In this document: positions 49,745 to 58,229 of the stretch, piece by piece
How the letters are laid out: every line of letters starts with the position of its first letter
Numbering within the stretch: position 1 is the first letter of the stretch
From: Halorussus salinisoli
GTDB lineage: Archaea > Halobacteriota > Halobacteria > Halobacteriales > Haladaptataceae
Assembly: GCA_005239435.1 (NCBI GenBank)
Contig: SZNP01000001.1
Span: 868,001 to 932,000, forward strand
Reading direction: 5' to 3'
DNA length: 64,000 nucleotides
Translations under genes and position numbers: made by a program
The notes under the pieces: model-generated
The model's input: only the letters and a program-made list of their open reading frames with translations
Database searches by the model: none
Told to the model about the DNA's origin: nothing

Positions 49745-50320
49745 ATGCTAATTACAGTCTCTGGACCGCCGGGGAGCGGAAAGAGTACGACCGCCTCCAA
49801 ACTGGCGGAGGCGCTCGACCTCGACCACGTCAGCGGCGGAGACATCTTCCGGGAACTCGCAGACGAGCGCGGGTACACGCCTTTGGAGTTCAACAAACTC
49901 GCCGAGGAGAACGAACAGATAGACCGTGACCTCGACCGTCGCCTGCGGTCGGTCGCGGTAGACCGCGACGACGTGGTGCTGGAGTCGCGTCTCGCCGGAT
50001 GGCTAGCGGGCGACGTGGCCGACTTCCGGGTGTGGCTCGACGCACCGCTCGACGTTCGGGCCAAACGCGTGGCCGACCGCGAGGGGAAACCCGTCTCGGA
50101 GGCCCGCGAGGAGAGCGCGGCCCGCCAGAGCAGCGAGGCCGACCGCTACGAGGAGTACTACGGTATCGACATCACCGACCTCACCATCTACGACCTCTCG
50201 ATAAATACGGCCCGCTGGAACGCCGACGCGGTGCTGGACATGCTCGTGACCGCCGTCGACGAGTACGACGCCGAGGTAGACGAGGGGAAGTACCCGGTCG
50301 AAGCCGACTACGACTTCTGA
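49745..50320 (+). CDS. cmk: Cytidylate kinase
   Basis: 191 residues, ATG 49745. P-loop [45 protein letters not shown]. Archaeal short-type CMP/dCMP kinase. Followed by cbf5 four bases later. Confidence 0.96.
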   Translation: MLITVSGPPGSGKSTTASKLAEALDLDHVSGGDIFRELADERGYTPLEFNKLAEENEQIDRDLDRRLRSVAVDRDDVVLESRLAGWLAGDVADFRVWLDAPLDVRAKRVADREGKPVSEAREESAARQSSEADRYEEYYGIDITDLTIYDLSINTARWNADAVLDMLVTAVDEYDAEVDEGKYPVEADYDF

Positions 50321-50324
50321 CACC

Positions 50325-51194
50325 ATGCTCCGCGGACCTCCAGACGAACGGTCGCCGGACGAACTGCTCGCCTTCGGTGTCGTGAACCTCGACAAACCGC
50401 CCGGTCCCTCGGCCCATCAGGTCGCGGGCTGGGTTCGGGACCTCGCAGACGTCACGCAGGCCGCCCACGCCGGAACACTGGACCCGAAGGTTACGGGCTG
50501 TCTGCCCGTCCTGACGGGCGCGGCGACCCGCCTCTCGCAGGTGTTTCTGGAGGGCGCGAAGGAGTACGTCGCGGTGCTGGAACTCCACGACGACCCGCCC
50601 GCCGACGTGGAGGCCGTCGTCTCGGAGTTCGAGGGACCGCTCTACCAGAAGCCACCGCGGAAGAGCGCGGTCGCTCGCAGACTGCGCGTCCGAGAGATAT
50701 ACGACCTGGACCTGTTGGAGGTGAAGGACCGTCAGGCCCTCCTCCGGATGCGATGCGAGAGCGGGACGTACGTCCGGAAGCTCTGTCACGACCTCGGTCT
50801 CGCGCTCGGCACGGGCGCGCACATGGGCCACCTCCGCCGGACCGCGACCGACCCCTTCGACGACTCGACGCTGGTGACGATGGAGGACCTCGCGGACGGA
50901 CTCGTACGCTGGCGCGAGGACGGCGAGGACGACTGGCTTCGAGAGGTCGTCAGTCCTGCCGAGCGCGCGCTGACCCACCTCCCCGAAGTCACCATCGCAC
51001 CGAGCGCCGCCGAGGAAGTCGCCCACGGCGCGCAGGTGTACGCGCCGGGCGTCATCGACGCGGAGGAGGCCGACGAGGGCCAGTTGATCGCCTGCTACAC
51101 CCCGGACGGGGCCGCGGTCTGTCTGGGGACGATGGTCGGTGACCCGGCGGCCGAGGAGGGCGTCGTCGTGGAACTGGAGCGCGTACTGGTCTAA
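50325..51194 (+). CDS. cbf5: tRNA/rRNA pseudouridine synthase Cbf5 (TruB family)
   Basis: 289 residues, ATG 50325. TruB domain with catalytic Asp in HAGTLDPKVTGCLPV, the YQKPP-like LYQKPPRKSAVARR loop, CESGTYVRKLCHDLG and a C-terminal PUA domain (GAQVYAPGVIDAEEADEGQLI). Cbf5 modifies tRNA U55 and, with Gar1, Nop10, L7Ae and H/ACA guides, rRNA. Operon with cmk. Confidence 0.96.
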   Translation: MLRGPPDERSPDELLAFGVVNLDKPPGPSAHQVAGWVRDLADVTQAAHAGTLDPKVTGCLPVLTGAATRLSQVFLEGAKEYVAVLELHDDPPADVEAVVSEFEGPLYQKPPRKSAVARRLRVREIYDLDLLEVKDRQALLRMRCESGTYVRKLCHDLGLALGTGAHMGHLRRTATDPFDDSTLVTMEDLADGLVRWREDGEDDWLREVVSPAERALTHLPEVTIAPSAAEEVAHGAQVYAPGVIDAEEADEGQLIACYTPDGAAVCLGTMVGDPAAEEGVVVELERVLV

Positions 51195-51330
51195 AGGTGT
51201 GGGAAACACGCCTCTATAATGGCGTGACAAAGGAAAATATTTCTATCAGGTCTAGATAGATGCCCGAAACCGTTCGAGTCCGAGATACTTCGACCGACCT
51301 GCTGTCGGCATGCCCTTGACTGACTAACGG

Positions 51331-51451
51331 CTGTCGGCGCGCGAGGAACGCGTGCGAGGGACGAGCATCGGAGGGAGCGCAGCGACCGAGAAGCGCAGTC
51401 GGTTGGGGAGGATGTGGTTGCGGTCTTTCATAGGTGTCGGGAGTAGCTAGC
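51331..51451 (+). repeat. Intergenic repeat, family B, copy B3
   Basis: CGCGTGCGAGGGACGAG, GGAGGGAGCGCAGCGACCGAG, TTGGGGAGGATGTGGTTGCGGT and a final GGAGTAGCTAGC (51440-51451) run in the same order and orientation as B1. Confidence 0.82.
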
Positions 51452-51501
51452 TCGTTCGTGTTCTCCACTTTCGGAGCGACGGAGCAAGTCGCAACGGAGA
51501 C

Positions 51502-51649
51502 GCTAGCTACTCCTTGAGCCGAGGAGTCTACCACACCTGCACAGCACCGCAACCGCACCGCGAGCGCAGGCCTCACACCTCCCCAGCCTCCTCCTTCGCT
51601 CCCTGCGGTCGCTCAGTCGTCCCTCGCACGCGTTGCTCGCGCGCGCCGG
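51502..51649 (-). repeat. Intergenic repeat, family B, copy B4
   Basis: Inverted relative to B3, 50 bases away. It begins GCTAGCTACTCC and ends CGTCCCTCGCACGCG. 51502-51520 and 51570-51590 are exact complements of parts of B1. With B3 it forms a long imperfect inverted repeat. Confidence 0.85.
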
Positions 51650-51777
51650 AGTAGAAACTGTCAACACTCACACTCGGTCGATTGGGAGCGAGTCGTGCGT
51701 ACGGAGTAGAAATCCCATCCCGAATCCTCGCTGCCGCCACGCCCACCTTTTTCACCCCGCTACGACACCACCCACGC

Positions 51778-52857
51778 ATGCAACTCGGAACCGCGGAATC
51801 CGAACCCGGCGAACTCGTCACCGGGTGGCTAGAAGTGACCGACCTCCCGACCGGCACCCCCGAGCGACTCCCCGTTCTCGTCGCGGAGGGCGAGGAGGAC
51901 GGCCCGACGCTCTGGATTACGGCCGCCATCCACGGCAACGAGGTGACGGGTCTCGCGGTCGCACAGGACGTGATGACCGACGACCTGGCCGACGAAATCC
52001 GCGGAACCGTGGTCTGCATCCCGAACCTCAACCCCGCCGGCCTCCGCCGGACGACCCGCACCTCCTACTACGACGACGAGGACCCCAATCGCTTCTTCCC
52101 CGACCCGGACGCCGAGAGCACGCGCCCGCCGAGCGTCCAGCAACTCGTGGACGAGCGCATCTACGAGGCGTTCGCCGACTCCGCCGACGCCCTCGTGGAC
52201 CTCCACACCGCCCACGTCGGGTCGATGCCATTCCTGATTCGGGACCGGGTTCTCTTTGGAGAAGAGCGCACGGAATCGGAGGCCCGCGACCTCGCCGACG
52301 ACCTCGAATCGCTCGTGGAGGCCTTCGGGATGCCCGTAGTCAACGAGTACGCCGCCGAGGAGTACACCGAGCAGAACCTCCAGCGCTCGACCGCGGGCGC
52401 GGCCCTGAACAACGCGGGCATCCCCGCCTTCACCGCGGAGTTGGGCGGCCACGACGTGGTCGAAGAGGACACCCGCGAGTCGGGCGTCGGGGGCGTCCGG
52501 AACGTCATGCGCGAACTCGGCGTGCTTCCCGGCGACCCGGACCCCGACGCGGTGGGTCCCGAGGCCCCGGTCGAGTTCCCCGTCAAGCGCGCCGTCCACC
52601 CGCACGCCGACACGCCGGGAATCGCGCGCCACCGCGTCGAGGCGGGCGACGTGGTGGCGGAAGGCGACGTCGTTGCGGACGTCTGCACGCCGCACGGCGA
52701 CCGGAAGGCGACGGTCGAGTCCGACTACGACGGCTACGTCCTCGGTCGGCGACACGGGGTCGCGGTGTACGAGAACGACCCGGTAGCGAGCATGGCGGTC
52801 CGTGACGACGCCGACCTCGTGGTCCCGCGGGACGCGAACGAGGACGAGTCGGCGTGA
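51778..52857 (+). CDS. Succinylglutamate desuccinylase/aspartoacylase-family protein
   Basis: 359 residues from ATG 51778. Zinc carboxypeptidase-like M14 fold: ITAAIHGNEVTGLAVA (HGNE), PNLNPAGLRRTTR, ALVDLHTAHVGSMPF (metal His) and AELGGHDVV (catalytic Glu). A C-terminal beta-barrel (HPHADTPGIARHRVEAGDVVAEGDVVADV) resembles a lipoyl-like domain. It hydrolyses an N-acyl amide; substrate unknown. Confidence 0.9.
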   Translation: MQLGTAESEPGELVTGWLEVTDLPTGTPERLPVLVAEGEEDGPTLWITAAIHGNEVTGLAVAQDVMTDDLADEIRGTVVCIPNLNPAGLRRTTRTSYYDDEDPNRFFPDPDAESTRPPSVQQLVDERIYEAFADSADALVDLHTAHVGSMPFLIRDRVLFGEERTESEARDLADDLESLVEAFGMPVVNEYAAEEYTEQNLQRSTAGAALNNAGIPAFTAELGGHDVVEEDTRESGVGGVRNVMRELGVLPGDPDPDAVGPEAPVEFPVKRAVHPHADTPGIARHRVEAGDVVAEGDVVADVCTPHGDRKATVESDYDGYVLGRRHGVAVYENDPVASMAVRDDADLVVPRDANEDESA

Positions 52858-52955
52858 CGCTTCGGAGCGCCGAGTCGTCCCGAAACCGCTCGACGTGAAA
52901 CGAAGCGCTTAACTCAAGGACGTGCTTTTGTCGAATTGCACACGTCGTGCACTGC

Positions 52956-53026
52956 GGGACCGTGGGGTAGCGGTATCCTCAGCCGATGGGGTCGGTTGGA
53001 CCTGAGTTCGAATCTCGGCGGTCCCA
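52956..53026 (+). tRNA. tRNA-Pro (anticodon GGG)
   Basis: Folded by eye: acceptor GGGACCG/CGGTCCC, discriminator A53026, T arm CTGAG-TTCGAAT-CTCGG, anticodon loop ATGGGGT giving GGG. The D arm has a short stem. No CCA is encoded and no intron is seen. Confidence 0.95.
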
Positions 53027-53185
53027 TACCAATTTTACTGAACCCGATACGTCGCCGAGCGCGCGCTCCTCGTACGCGCTGGAGAGCTATCCTACGCCCT
53101 CTACGGTGGACTGGACCGACTGGCCGTTAACTTTGGCTCTACTGTCGTTTTGTAGACTGTAACAATCGATAACGGCGCGGCGGTC

Positions 53186-53695
53186 TCAGTTCCCCCGGTC
53201 GGTTGTTCGATTCGACTTCGGACCGGCGGGGTCGCCCGTACACGTTATCCGGACGTCACGGGAGAGTCGGACGGAGACGTCGCCGTCGTTCGCGGAGGCG
53301 TTGATTCGGACGGTGAAGACTTCGGTGTTGTTCACGTTGTTCGCACACGTCACGTCCGCGACTATCGCCTTCGTAGCGCCGCCGTCTTCGGACGCGACGG
53401 ACAGGTTTCTGACCCTCGGCGGTTGCGATTCGTCGCTCCCGACGACGCTGACCGACGAGACGACGAGAGGACCGTCTCCGAACCGGTTTCGGAGCGTCAG
53501 GAGACGGACGTTCCGATGGTCGCCGTTGGGAAGCGACTCGTTCTCGCGGTCGACTTCGAGCAATGCGTCGTCGTCGTCGGCGACTGTGACCTGGAAGCCT
53601 CGTTGGGTGTCCGCCGAACTGAATCCGCCGGTGCTGACGGTCAGAACGACGACTCCGAGCAGTGCCAGTGCGAGCGAGACGCGGCGTGGTGTCAT
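53186..53695 (-). CDS. Small exported protein of the DUF1102/TasA-like group (member A)
   Basis: 169 residues from ATG 53695. Signal-like N-terminus (VSLALALLGVVVLTVSTGGFSSADTQR) lacking the Arg-Arg pair of its neighbours; the mature part opens QVTVADDDDALLEVD, the same AD-D-ALL hallmark as the two plus-strand paralogues. A beta-sandwich of about 110 residues with two Cys (DVTCANN, RITCTGD) follows. Its start overlaps the stop of the regulator gene by four bases, so the two are co-translated. Confidence 0.82.
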   Translation of the reverse strand: MTPRRVSLALALLGVVVLTVSTGGFSSADTQRGFQVTVADDDDALLEVDRENESLPNGDHRNVRLLTLRNRFGDGPLVVSSVSVVGSDESQPPRVRNLSVASEDGGATKAIVADVTCANNVNNTEVFTVRINASANDGDVSVRLSRDVRITCTGDPAGPKSNRTTDRGN

Positions 53696-54297
53696 TTTCG
53701 GTCGGTTTCGGGCGGAGTCTTGCCCACGCCGAGTTTCGTCTTCTGGGCGTGATAGTGGTGGACGAGCGCCGACACTCCGAACATCGTCGTGAGGAACACC
53801 GCCCACGCCGTGTCCGAGAGCAAGACGAACGGGTACGCGTCGAGCCAGAGCGCGCCGACCAGCGCGGCCCCCACCGCGGAGAGACCGACGTAGTACTTGC
53901 TCCACGGAATCTCGTCGCCCTTCACCACGTCCATGTAGATGTCGAGTTCCTCGACCGCCTCGGACGGGTCGATGGTTCCGCGTCGTTTGTCGAACTCCAC
54001 GACGCCGGCGGCGTCCATCTTCGGCAGGTGGGACTGCTGGAGCGCACAGTAGACTCGCTTGCGTTCGCCCGTCGAGAGTTGCTCGACGCCCTTGTCGTTC
54101 TCCCACGCGGCGACGTGTTCCGCGAGGTCCCCGAGCTGGGTTTCCCCCGATTCGACGAGATAGTGAAGCGCGTATCGTCTCCGCCGATGCGACAACACCT
54201 CGAACACCTCCTCTTCGGATAGCTCCGACGTGGATTCGGCCGATACAGGACCGGGTTCCATCTTCTCCGATGGGCTCCGAGTGACGCTCCCTAACAT
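53692..54297 (-). CDS. DUF7344-type winged-helix membrane protein
   Basis: 201 residues, ATG 54297. Residues about 25-120: LSEEEVFEVLSHRRRRYALHYLVESGETQLGDLAEHVAAWEN and CALQQSHLPKMDAAGVVEFDKRRG, the DUF7344 DNA-binding pattern. Two membrane helices near 138-180 tether it. It probably controls the neighbouring export genes; inference from its place beside them. Confidence 0.87.
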   Translation of the reverse strand: MLGSVTRSPSEKMEPGPVSAESTSELSEEEVFEVLSHRRRRYALHYLVESGETQLGDLAEHVAAWENDKGVEQLSTGERKRVYCALQQSHLPKMDAAGVVEFDKRRGTIDPSEAVEELDIYMDVVKGDEIPWSKYYVGLSAVGAALVGALWLDAYPFVLLSDTAWAVFLTTMFGVSALVHHYHAQKTKLGVGKTPPETDRK

Positions 54298-54569
54298 CGT
54301 TCTGCTCGGTTACACGAACGATATCGAAGACGTAGTTAATCGGGGGTTACCGGCTCGAACACCGGTTTCTGGGGCTTGCTAAATTACCGACAAGGAGTGT
54401 CAGAAGCCGGTCTGGATTCCTTTGCACTGCTTCTGACAAATCAATACGAATACCGTAGCGGTCCAGGCTGGAAGTGGGCACGCCGGGCGACACCGGGTCG
54501 CGGTGACTCGGGCACGGAGTCGCAGTGACTCGACGTCGACGGCGTGTACGAACACAGGTGAAACAACCA
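54298..54569. promoter_or_regulatory. 272-base divergent promoter region of the exported-protein cluster
   Basis: Separates the regulator operon (minus) from the first plus-strand exported-protein gene. Contains AT-rich patches at 54310-54345 and 54375-54395. No clear operator seen. Confidence 0.4.
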
Positions 54570-55181
54570 ATGGACCGACGCAAATTCCTGATCGGTGCTG
54601 GATCGCTCGCCGCCGGCTCGGCGGCTGCAATAGGAACCGGTGCGTTCACGAGTGTGAGCGCGAACCGGAAACTGACTGTCGAGACGGCCGACGACGCCGA
54701 CGCGCTGTTGGCGATGGAGGCCGAGGACACGAAGAACGGAGACGAGTACGTCGACGAGACCGGTAACGCGATCTCCATCGACATCTCGACCGACAACGGC
54801 GACGGCGTCAACGACGACGCGACCACGTACGTCAACGACCTCCTCAAAATCACGAATCAGGGGACCCAGAACGTGTACGTGTGGGCACAGGGGCTTCCGG
54901 ACGGGGTCCGGATGTATCACGACAGCACGAGTGGGTACCAGAACCACGGTACCGGCGCTGGGAACAACCAGGGCGCGTTCTCCGACACGAGCAACCTCAA
55001 CGTTCCCGACGACCCGGCCGACGCCAACGACCCGGCGAACCCCGGCGGCTACGAGGCCGCACCCCTGCTCGCACCCGGCGACGAAGTGAGCGAAATCGGT
55101 CTCGTCGTCGACACCACGAACGGCGAAGTCAACTTCGACGACGACATCGTAATCAAGGCCGTCGCCGAGAGCGAGGTCTAA
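54570..55181 (+). CDS. Tat-exported DUF1102/TasA-like protein (member B)
   Basis: 203 residues, ATG 54570. Signal DRRKFLIGAGSLAAGSAAAIG then the characteristic GTGAFTSVSANR, cleavage near VSA-NR, and TADDADALLAME. The remaining sandwich is acidic (LLKITNQGTQNVYVWAQ, LLAPGDEVSEIGLVVDT). This pattern resembles DUF1102 and, by signal shape and nearby peptidase, bacterial TasA/camelysin fibre subunits. Followed by member C after 42 bases, then by the peptidase. Confidence 0.85.
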   Translation: MDRRKFLIGAGSLAAGSAAAIGTGAFTSVSANRKLTVETADDADALLAMEAEDTKNGDEYVDETGNAISIDISTDNGDGVNDDATTYVNDLLKITNQGTQNVYVWAQGLPDGVRMYHDSTSGYQNHGTGAGNNQGAFSDTSNLNVPDDPADANDPANPGGYEAAPLLAPGDEVSEIGLVVDTTNGEVNFDDDIVIKAVAESEV

Positions 55182-55223
55182 CTACACAATTGGGCGCGCT
55201 CGCCGCGCCCGCATCTTCCAACC

Positions 55224-55793
55224 ATGAAACGACGACGATTCATCGTCGGTCTCGGAGGTCTGGCGGCCGGAGCCGGCGTCACGCTCGGAACAGGTGCCTT
55301 CACGAGCACCAGCGCGAACCGGCGTCTCGAAGTCCAGACCGCGGACGACAACGAGGCCCTGCTGGCGCTAACGCAACTCGGTGACGGCAAGCGAAGCATC
55401 GAGGACGACACCCCCGAGAAAGTGGAGTTCAGTCTCCCCGGACTCGAAGAGCGACTGGACGACCCGGACCTCGGACTGGGAACAGACTCGGTCTACGAGT
55501 TCGACAGAGATGCCGACGAGTCCGAGCAGAGCGAACCGGTAGAGGGACTCCTCCGCATCGAGAACAGGGGTACCCAGCCAGTCGAGGTCTACTCCGAACA
55601 CGAGACTGACTCCGAACTGGAAGTGGAACTGTACGACGTCGACGACCCCGACGAGACAGCCCTCCGGGACGACCCAGCAACACTCGGCGTGGGCGACTCC
55701 GTAGACGTGGGATTCCGAGTCCGGACGTTCGGTGCTTCCGTCGATACTTTCGACGAGACGCTCACTATCGTCGCCGAGGCCCTCACGACGTGA
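55224..55793 (+). CDS. Tat-exported DUF1102/TasA-like protein (member C)
   Basis: 189 residues, ATG 55224. Signal KRRRFIVGLGGLAAGAGVTLG, GTGAFTSTSANR, then TADDNEALLALTQLG; C-terminal LLRIENRGTQPVEVYSE and LGVGDSVDVGFRVRT parallel member B. B and C are tandem duplicates. A T-run at about 55829-55834 downstream may end some transcripts before the peptidase gene. Confidence 0.85.
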   Translation: MKRRRFIVGLGGLAAGAGVTLGTGAFTSTSANRRLEVQTADDNEALLALTQLGDGKRSIEDDTPEKVEFSLPGLEERLDDPDLGLGTDSVYEFDRDADESEQSEPVEGLLRIENRGTQPVEVYSEHETDSELEVELYDVDDPDETALRDDPATLGVGDSVDVGFRVRTFGASVDTFDETLTIVAEALTT

Positions 55794-55825
55794 GGTCCCT
55801 CCGGCGGCCGGACCTCCGACGACCG

Positions 55826-55836
55826 AGGGTTTTTTG
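55826..55836 (+). terminator. T-rich stop signal after member C
   Basis: AGGGTTTTTTG, 33 bases after the member C stop and before the peptidase start. Archaeal termination often uses such T-runs; partial read-through is likely if the genes are one unit. Confidence 0.35.
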
Positions 55837-55851
55837 CGATTTGATACGTCG

Positions 55852-57018
55852 ATGCGCTTGTCCGAAATGAGAATCCGTCGCACGCTAACGCTCGCCCTCG
55901 AGGTGCTGACGATCGTGGTCGTCACTTCGCTCGTCGTCGGCCAGACTCTGGGCTACCCGATTCTCCTCGGCTACGTCGAGACCGGGAGCATGTCGCCGAC
56001 GATGGAACCCGGCGACGGGTTCGTCGCAGTGCCCCACCAGATTGCCGGTCCCGTAGAGGAAGGCGACGTGGTGGTCTTCGAGGCCGAACGACTCCACGGC
56101 GGCGGCCTCACGACCCACCGCGTCGTGGACGCGACCGACCGGGGCTACGTCACGAAAGGCGACGCGAATCCGTTCCCCGATCAAGACGGCAAAGAGCCAC
56201 CGGTGAAGCGGGCGCAAGTGGTCGCCAAGGCGTTACAGGTGAACGGCCACGTCGTCGTGATTCCCCGACTCGGAGCGGGCGTCGAGACCGTCCAGAACGC
56301 GCTCGTCACGGTCCAGCGACGAATGGCGAGGCTGTTCGGTGTGGAGTCGCTCCTCGGCGCGCAGGGAGTCGCGTACCTGCTTCTGGGCGCGAGTGTCGTC
56401 GCGTACGCGGTCGAAACGCTTAGAGAGGAGGGCAGAGACGACAGACGCCGCGACCGGTCGCGCACCGACGGTTATGACGCCCGCCTCGTCCTCGGAGTAC
56501 TCGCGCTCGTCTTGGTCGCAACGGCCACCGCGAGCATGGTGATCCCGGCGGGAACCCAGAAGTTCGGCGTCGTAAGCGCGGAGTCGGACGCGCCCGGGCC
56601 GCGAATCATCGAAACGGGAACCGCGGAGAACCTGACCTACCGCGTCCCGAACGGCGGCCTCGTCCCGGTCGTCGTCTTCCTCGACCCCGCGAGCGAGGGC
56701 GTCGACGTCGCGCCGCGCGAGACACAGGTCGGGAGCCGTACGACCGTCAACGCCACCGTCACCCTGTCGGCACCGCCGGAAACCGGCTACTACCGGCGAT
56801 TCCTCGTCGAACGCCGATACCTCGCGGTCCTCCCCCGGTCGACCATCGGCGCGCTCTATCGCGTCCATCCGTGGGCACCGATTGTGGCCATCGATCTGCT
56901 TCTGGGCGGAGGGTTCTACCTCGTCGGCCGCGCGGTGGTCGGCACGGGCCGTATTCGCGTCCGGTCGCGCGACCGGCCGACTTCGACGCTGGCCCGCCTC
57001 CGGCGTTCGCTCCGGTAA
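55852..57018 (+). CDS. ER/SipW-type signal peptidase I with long C-terminal extension
   Basis: 388 residues from ATG 55852. Residues 1-150 are the peptidase: one helix, ETGSMSPTMEPGD (Ser46), GLTTHRVVDA (His89 in place of the bacterial Lys, the SipW/ER type) and YVTKGDANPFPD. A second half adds membrane helices (about 165-185, 215-235) and an exported beta domain (about 240-330), then a final helix. Typical archaeal peptidases stop near 200 residues. It probably cleaves the TasA-like neighbours; the extension may hold the subunit. Confidence 0.9.
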   Translation: MRLSEMRIRRTLTLALEVLTIVVVTSLVVGQTLGYPILLGYVETGSMSPTMEPGDGFVAVPHQIAGPVEEGDVVVFEAERLHGGGLTTHRVVDATDRGYVTKGDANPFPDQDGKEPPVKRAQVVAKALQVNGHVVVIPRLGAGVETVQNALVTVQRRMARLFGVESLLGAQGVAYLLLGASVVAYAVETLREEGRDDRRRDRSRTDGYDARLVLGVLALVLVATATASMVIPAGTQKFGVVSAESDAPGPRIIETGTAENLTYRVPNGGLVPVVVFLDPASEGVDVAPRETQVGSRTTVNATVTLSAPPETGYYRRFLVERRYLAVLPRSTIGALYRVHPWAPIVAIDLLLGGGFYLVGRAVVGTGRIRVRSRDRPTSTLARLRRSLR

Positions 57019-57139
57019 CGCGACTGACTCCCGTTCACGTCTCGAAAGAGGGATTACCGTTCTCCGAGGCCTCGTCTCTGAACCGCCGTAGTCGCGTCAT
57101 ACGAGGCTCTTAAGTGCCGCCCCCGGTCAGATGTGAACG

Positions 57140-58192
57140 ATGGACGACCCGACGCTCTCTCGACTGCTCCGGGAGTTCGGTCTCTCGGACAAGGAGATAG
57201 ACACCTATCTGACGATACTCGACCACGGCGAAGCGAAGGCCAGTGTCATCGCCGACGACGCGGGCGTCTCCAAGCGGTACGTCTACAGCGTCAGCGAGGA
57301 CCTAGAGGAGCGAGGATTCGTCTCGGTCAACGACCACGCGGTTCCGACGACCATCCGGGCAGTCCCGCCCGAAGAGGTAGTCGATTCGCTGTCCCAACAC
57401 GTCGAGCGGATGGGTCCGGCGCTCGAAGCCCGCTACTCCCGGACCACGCCCGAGTCCGACGAGTTCGAGGTCATCAAGGCCCGCGTGACGGTTCTCAAGC
57501 GCGTCTCCGCGCTCATCCGGGAGGCCGACGAGGAAGTGGCGCTGTCGCTCCCGCACGACCACCTCTCGGAGGTTGCCGACGAGTTGCGCGACGCTGTCGA
57601 ACGCGGCGTTCTCGTCCTGCTGGTCGTCACCGGCGCGGACCCCGGCGACGACCTCGCGCTCGACGGCCTCGCCACGGTCGCCCGCGCGTGGGAGGAACCG
57701 ACGCCGACGCTGATAACCGTGGACCGAACGCACAGCCTCGTCGCGCCGCCGCAGATGATAGCTCGGTCGAACAGCGGCGAGCGCGCCATCGCGTTCACTC
57801 AGCCGCAACTCGCGCCCGTGATAATCGGCTCTTTCTTCGGCAACTACTGGCCGATGGCCGAGGAGGTGTACGTCGCCGACCCCCACCATCTCCCCGAGAC
57901 GTACGACGACTTCCGGCAGGCGGTGCTACAGGCGACCCTCCACCTCCGGGCCGGGACCGACCTCGTGGCGACCGTTCAGGGCCGACCGCTCAACGCCGAC
58001 GACGGACCCGACGAACTCGAAGGCCGAGTCGTCGCGGTGCGACAGGGACTGGTCGAACCCGCGAACAACTCCTTCCCGGTGGAGGCCGCGCTGGTCGTCG
58101 AGACCGGCGCGGGCCGGTACAGCGTCGGCGGCGACGGCGCGTTCGTCGAGGACTACGAAGCCGACGCGGTCGTTCTCGGACTCGCCGAGTAG
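57140..58192 (+). CDS. TrmB-family regulator with sugar-binding-type C-terminal domain
   Basis: 350 residues, ATG 57140. Winged helix: FGLSDKEIDTYLTILDHGEAKASVIADDAGVSKRYVYSVSEDLEERGFVSV. A coiled coil and PLD-like effector domain follow (RVTVLKRVSALIREADEEVALSLPHD), then a C-terminal barrel (LRAGTDLVATVQGRPL, VETGAGRYSVGGDGAFVEDYEADAVVLGL) as in TrmB proteins that bind sugars. It lies immediately upstream of the 19-bp repeats and ilvD, which it may control. Confidence 0.9.
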   Translation: MDDPTLSRLLREFGLSDKEIDTYLTILDHGEAKASVIADDAGVSKRYVYSVSEDLEERGFVSVNDHAVPTTIRAVPPEEVVDSLSQHVERMGPALEARYSRTTPESDEFEVIKARVTVLKRVSALIREADEEVALSLPHDHLSEVADELRDAVERGVLVLLVVTGADPGDDLALDGLATVARAWEEPTPTLITVDRTHSLVAPPQMIARSNSGERAIAFTQPQLAPVIIGSFFGNYWPMAEEVYVADPHHLPETYDDFRQAVLQATLHLRAGTDLVATVQGRPLNADDGPDELEGRVVAVRQGLVEPANNSFPVEAALVVETGAGRYSVGGDGAFVEDYEADAVVLGLAE

Positions 58193-58229
58193 CAGACCGT
58201 CGGCGGGCACGCCGGGAGTTGTGGGCACC

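Larger units (their letters stand above)
51195..51777. other. 583-base intergenic region holding an inverted pair of family B repeats
   Basis: No gene. Contains a small hairpin right after cbf5 (51197-51230), an AT-rich patch with GAAAATATTTC-like sequence, repeats B3 and B4, and an unremarkable 120 bases before the next gene. Confidence 0.6.
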
